Positions 61,691 to 64,000 of a stretch of 64,000 bases of DNA are shown here, in pieces. Source of the DNA: UBA4744 sp963718995 (GTDB taxonomy: Bacteria > Actinomycetota > Acidimicrobiia > Spongiisociales > UBA4744). Where the stretch lies: the NCBI GenBank assembly GCA_963718995.1, contig CAVRAP010000020.1, forward strand, positions 558,001 to 622,000, in the 5' to 3' direction. The notes below the pieces were generated by a model. That model ran no database searches, had not been told where the DNA came from, and was given only the letters and a program-made list of their open reading frames with translations. The stretch's first letter is position 1. Each line of letters opens with the position of its first letter. The position numbers were made by a program, and so were the translations under genes.

Positions 61691-62458
61691 CTAGGCCAGC
61701 CCGAAGCCTTGGTCGCGTATGACCGGACCGAGCCCCGTGCGCTTTGGCTCAGCTACTCGACGGGCCGAATGCTCCATCCATCCGTAATCCTCCATCTCCC
61801 CCGCTCCGCCGGGTACCGGCACCTGGCGTCCCCGATAGATACCGGTCTCCGCCATGACCCGGTCGTACTCCAGCAGTCCCGCTTCCTCGTCACCGACGTC
61901 ATAGGTCTCCCAATGCAAGATGACCGACGTGGGCAGCCGGGGCTTTGGTTTCGGCGTCTCCCCGGGCCAGCCCAACGTCATGCCGGCGATGGGGAAGGTC
62001 AGCCGGGGCAGCTGCAACAATTCGATCACTGCGGCCGGATCGTTGCGGATCGCTCCGATGTAGCAGGAGCCCAGTCCGAGCGATTCGGCGGCCAACGTGG
62101 CCGTCTGCATCAGGATGGCCGCGTCGACCGCAGCAACCAGGAACGGTTCGACATGTTCGGTCGGCTGCGTGTAGCCGCGGTACTCACAGATGCGGTCGAG
62201 CCGGCTTCGGTCGGCACACCATGCCAGAAAGACGGGCGCCTCGGCTATCTGCGCCTGACCGCCACAGAGTTCCGACAGCCGGGCCCGCCGGTCCGCGTCC
62301 GTGACGGCGACGACGCTGTACATCTGCAGGTTGGAGGACGTGGCGCTGCGTTGGGCCGCTGCCACGATGCTCTCAACGAGCTCGGTCGAGACCGGCTCGG
62401 GACTGAACCTGCGTACCGAAGCGTGGCGGTAGATCTGTTCGATGACTGGCGTGGTCAT
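61691..62458 (-). CDS. Nitroreductase-family NADPH-dependent oxidoreductase
   Basis: A 255-residue protein of the nfsA/frp-like FMN nitroreductase group: IYRHASVRRFSPEPVS with the FMN-binding RxRR-like start, AQRSATSSNLQMYSVVAVTD, and GLGSCYIGAIRN. The C-terminal extension (WETYDVGDEEAGLLEYDR) matches NADPH-oxidoreductase members. ATG 62458 has an AGGGAGAAG site; the open frame continues upstream without family similarity. Confidence 0.82.
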   Translation of the reverse strand: MTTPVIEQIYRHASVRRFSPEPVSTELVESIVAAAQRSATSSNLQMYSVVAVTDADRRARLSELCGGQAQIAEAPVFLAWCADRSRLDRICEYRGYTQPTEHVEPFLVAAVDAAILMQTATLAAESLGLGSCYIGAIRNDPAAVIELLQLPRLTFPIAGMTLGWPGETPKPKPRLPTSVILHWETYDVGDEEAGLLEYDRVMAETGIYRGRQVPVPGGAGEMEDYGWMEHSARRVAEPKRTGLGPVIRDQGFGLA

Positions 62459-62604
62459 GCTTCTCCCTGGATGATGCGTCATGAAACCACGCTTGGGGCC
62501 ATGACCGGTCGCGGGCCGACGTCGAGCCACAGCGGTAAGCCGGCCTGCGATGGATGGAAGGACCGAATCGCCTCTATTTCAGCCTCAACGATGTGACCGG
62601 TAGG

Positions 62605-63018
62605 TCAGCGAGGCTCGGCCTGCTCGCTCGGTTCTTCGACGTTATCGTCGGCATCCAACGATTCATCGGCCGACGCGGAGGTGGAAGCGGCGCCCACCCA
62701 CGGGGCAGGCCCGGCCGTCGCTTCCTCTAACTTGGTGATGTAATAGGGCTCACCGTGGGAAACCGCCAGATCGCAGTAGTCCTCGATCGTCTCACGGGCC
62801 AGGTCGACGAGCGAATCACCCGCCATCGATTGGGCGGTCTTCCTGAAACGTTTGGTGCGCCTGGCAACCTTCTTGGGAAACCGCCGCGAGACCGGCGCGC
62901 CATCAGGACCCGTGTCGAGCGGGAACAAGGCCAGGGCGATGACCTCGGCGGCTTCACGGCTCAGTCCGCGATCGCTTACCAGGAGAGCGATCGCACGTAT
63001 CCGTTTATGAGCCGACAT
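62605..63018 (-). CDS. Small protein of unknown function
   Basis: A 137-residue protein from ATG 63018 (GGGAGT site). The middle is Lys/Arg-rich (RRFPKKVARRTKRFRKTA), the C-terminus acidic and Ser/Glu-rich. No membrane segment, no family recognised. A nucleic-acid-binding role would suit the basic stretch but is unproven. Confidence 0.5.
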   Translation of the reverse strand: MSAHKRIRAIALLVSDRGLSREAAEVIALALFPLDTGPDGAPVSRRFPKKVARRTKRFRKTAQSMAGDSLVDLARETIEDYCDLAVSHGEPYYITKLEEATAGPAPWVGAASTSASADESLDADDNVEEPSEQAEPR

Positions 63019-63263
63019 CAAAGACTCCCTTTGACAGTCGCATGAAAGGTGCGCTCCGGCATTCGAAGACGAGCCCATGGAGGACCTGGGTTTTCCATGC
63101 CCTTTGGTATCGGCACCCACCGTCTTCACCTTGATTTCTTCCCGGTAACGGGTATAAGCAGATGATCAATGCCCCGGAGTTCGCGAATCGCGAGGTCTTC
63201 GGCAGGCAGCCCCGGGGTCGACGACGACACCCGACCGATCCGCGACAACAAAGGATCGCCCGG

Positions 63264-63449
63264 CTACTTCCTGACCCAGAAGGTGTTGCCGCAGTGGGGA
63301 CACCCCAATTCGATTTCGCCACTTATGAACACGGTTCCCGGACGGGTCCGTCCGCTCTCGCGATATTCCTTGACCGGCACCGGCGCTCCGCAGGAGTCAC
63401 ACGGCTTGATCGTGAGGTTGCGCCACCACGCCCGCAAGAAGTCCGACAT
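63264..63449 (-). CDS. Small zinc-ribbon protein
   Basis: A 61-residue protein with two CxxC pairs (PCDSCGAPV and LGCPHCGNTF), 33 residues apart, forming a zinc ribbon. An N-terminal helix (DFLRAWWRNL) precedes it. Such proteins bind nucleic acid or other proteins; no neighbour suggests which. Confidence 0.65.
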   Translation of the reverse strand: MSDFLRAWWRNLTIKPCDSCGAPVPVKEYRESGRTRPGTVFISGEIELGCPHCGNTFWVRK

Positions 63450-63716
63450 GAGGCAAGGCTACGCCGGCCGGCGCAGAACCGGTCCATTGGCTGCAACGGA
63501 CCGGCGAATGAAACTCCCATGCACGGCGACGTTCGCCGGTGGTCGATCTTTTCGACGTTCTGTCGGATTGATAGACTGAAGGCCGGGCACGGAAGACGTC
63601 TTTGCGGAGTCGAATGAAGATTGCGCGTTTAGGACGGATCGTCGACACATGCAGCACTGTCGACCAGAAGGTCCAATGCGGCCGCCGCAGGGTCTGGCGG
63701 AATCGAGCGCCGACCG

Positions 63717-64000
63717 ATGCCTGATAAGCCAAGAAACATGCATGGGCGTCTCCGTCTCTTGGCCATTCTGCTGGTCGGTTCTGCGGTCTTTCTGCTCGGT
63801 CAAGCGACTGTTGCCGCCGACCCCCTAGGAACCACTACCGGCAGCCAGATGCTTCTCCGGCCTCGGCAGGAACCGGGACCTGCCGATGCCGCTTGTGCCA
63901 CCTGCCACGAACGGCACAACGCCCGAACCGACTGCACCACCTGCCACACCAACACCCACCCCACCACCACCGCCGACACCACCTGCACCACCTGCCACCA
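63717..64000 (+). CDS. Multihaem c-type cytochrome, N-terminal part
   Basis: An open frame running off the right edge, with a basic start and a signal peptide (RLLAILLVGSAVFLLGQATVAADP), then at least three CxxCH haem motifs in 35 residues (CATCH, CTTCH, CTTCH), joined by short Thr/His-rich spacers (ERHNARTD, TNTHPTTTADTT). The spacing of about 11-15 residues is close, as in tri- or multihaem cytochromes used for periplasmic or extracellular electron transfer. ATG 63717 is used; ATG 63738 is an alternative. The full haem count is unknown because the gene continues beyond the window. Confidence 0.8.
   Translation, partial: MPDKPRNMHGRLRLLAILLVGSAVFLLGQATVAADPLGTTTGSQMLLRPRQEPGPADAACATCHERHNARTDCTTCHTNTHPTTTADTTCTTCH

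Noticed and set aside
63450..63716. Riboswitch upstream of the multihaem cytochrome
   Set aside because: Apart from a 6-bp-arm hairpin (about 63641-63662) no consensus could be found.
1..64000. CRISPR array or prophage
   Set aside because: No regularly spaced short repeats, integrase, terminase or capsid genes were seen; the only tandem repeats are the 333-bp adhesin units.

Overview
The window is about 64 kb of high-GC DNA, apparently bacterial and chromosomal. Several things point to an actinomycetote, plausibly of the Acidimicrobiia type: multidomain class III nucleotidyl cyclases, a SARP regulator, an ECF42 sigma factor with its DGPF partner, four deazaflavin (F420)-type nitroreductases, many lipoproteins with Thr-rich linkers, and frequent GTG/TTG starts. 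This placement is inference from gene content. I saw no rRNA, tRNA, CRISPR array or intact insertion sequence. The left end cuts the indolepyruvate oxidoreductase alpha gene and the right end cuts a multihaem cytochrome gene.

Layout. 0-9.5 kb: iorA (partial)-iorB, a convergent PEP carboxylase, small membrane proteins, an NAD-dependent epimerase-like protein, a secreted Hcp-fold protein, a UbiA prenyltransferase and a DUF2804 protein. 9.5-20 kb: a giant cyclase-AAA-TPR protein, a SARP-cyclase-Ser/Thr kinase fusion, a LuxR-type regulator, and a divergent compact operon of unrecognised proteins (two tandem paralogs, a coiled-coil protein, a membrane-anchored acidic protein). 20-30 kb: hypA with a frameshifted DUF971 gene, a 5'-nucleotidase, an MFS transporter fused to a cyclic-nucleotide-binding domain, F420-type oxidoreductases and lipoproteins. 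28.8-32.5 kb: a damaged stretch where a cyclase-beta-propeller gene is split by a 920-bp block of adhesin-type repeats, followed by a gene with an internal deletion. 32.5-44.7 kb: aminotransferase, siderophore-interacting flavoprotein, transporters, a hydrolase-cyclase fusion and a methyltransferase. 44.7-47.6 kb: a three-gene DNA methyltransferase cassette that may be a restriction or defence system. 47.7-53 kb: CAAX protease, dehydrogenase remnant, HAMP-cyclase and ScyD-like propeller. 53-64 kb: luciferase-like oxidoreductase, ASCH protein, haemin/siderophore ABC transporter, VOC protein, YCII-ECF42 pair, nitroreductases and the cytochrome.

How the genes fit together. Five class III cyclases with different sensor or output domains, plus a cyclic-nucleotide-binding transporter, make cyclic-nucleotide signalling the dominant theme. 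The most interesting unexplained unit is the 16.1-19.8 kb operon, which lies beside a LuxR regulator and the two largest cyclase regulators.

Sequence quality. Seven genes are each broken by a net +1 base shift, never by a net -1 shift. One gene is split by foreign-looking repeats that can be excised cleanly in frame. This looks more like consensus or assembly error than real gene decay, so I describe those genes as they would read when corrected.
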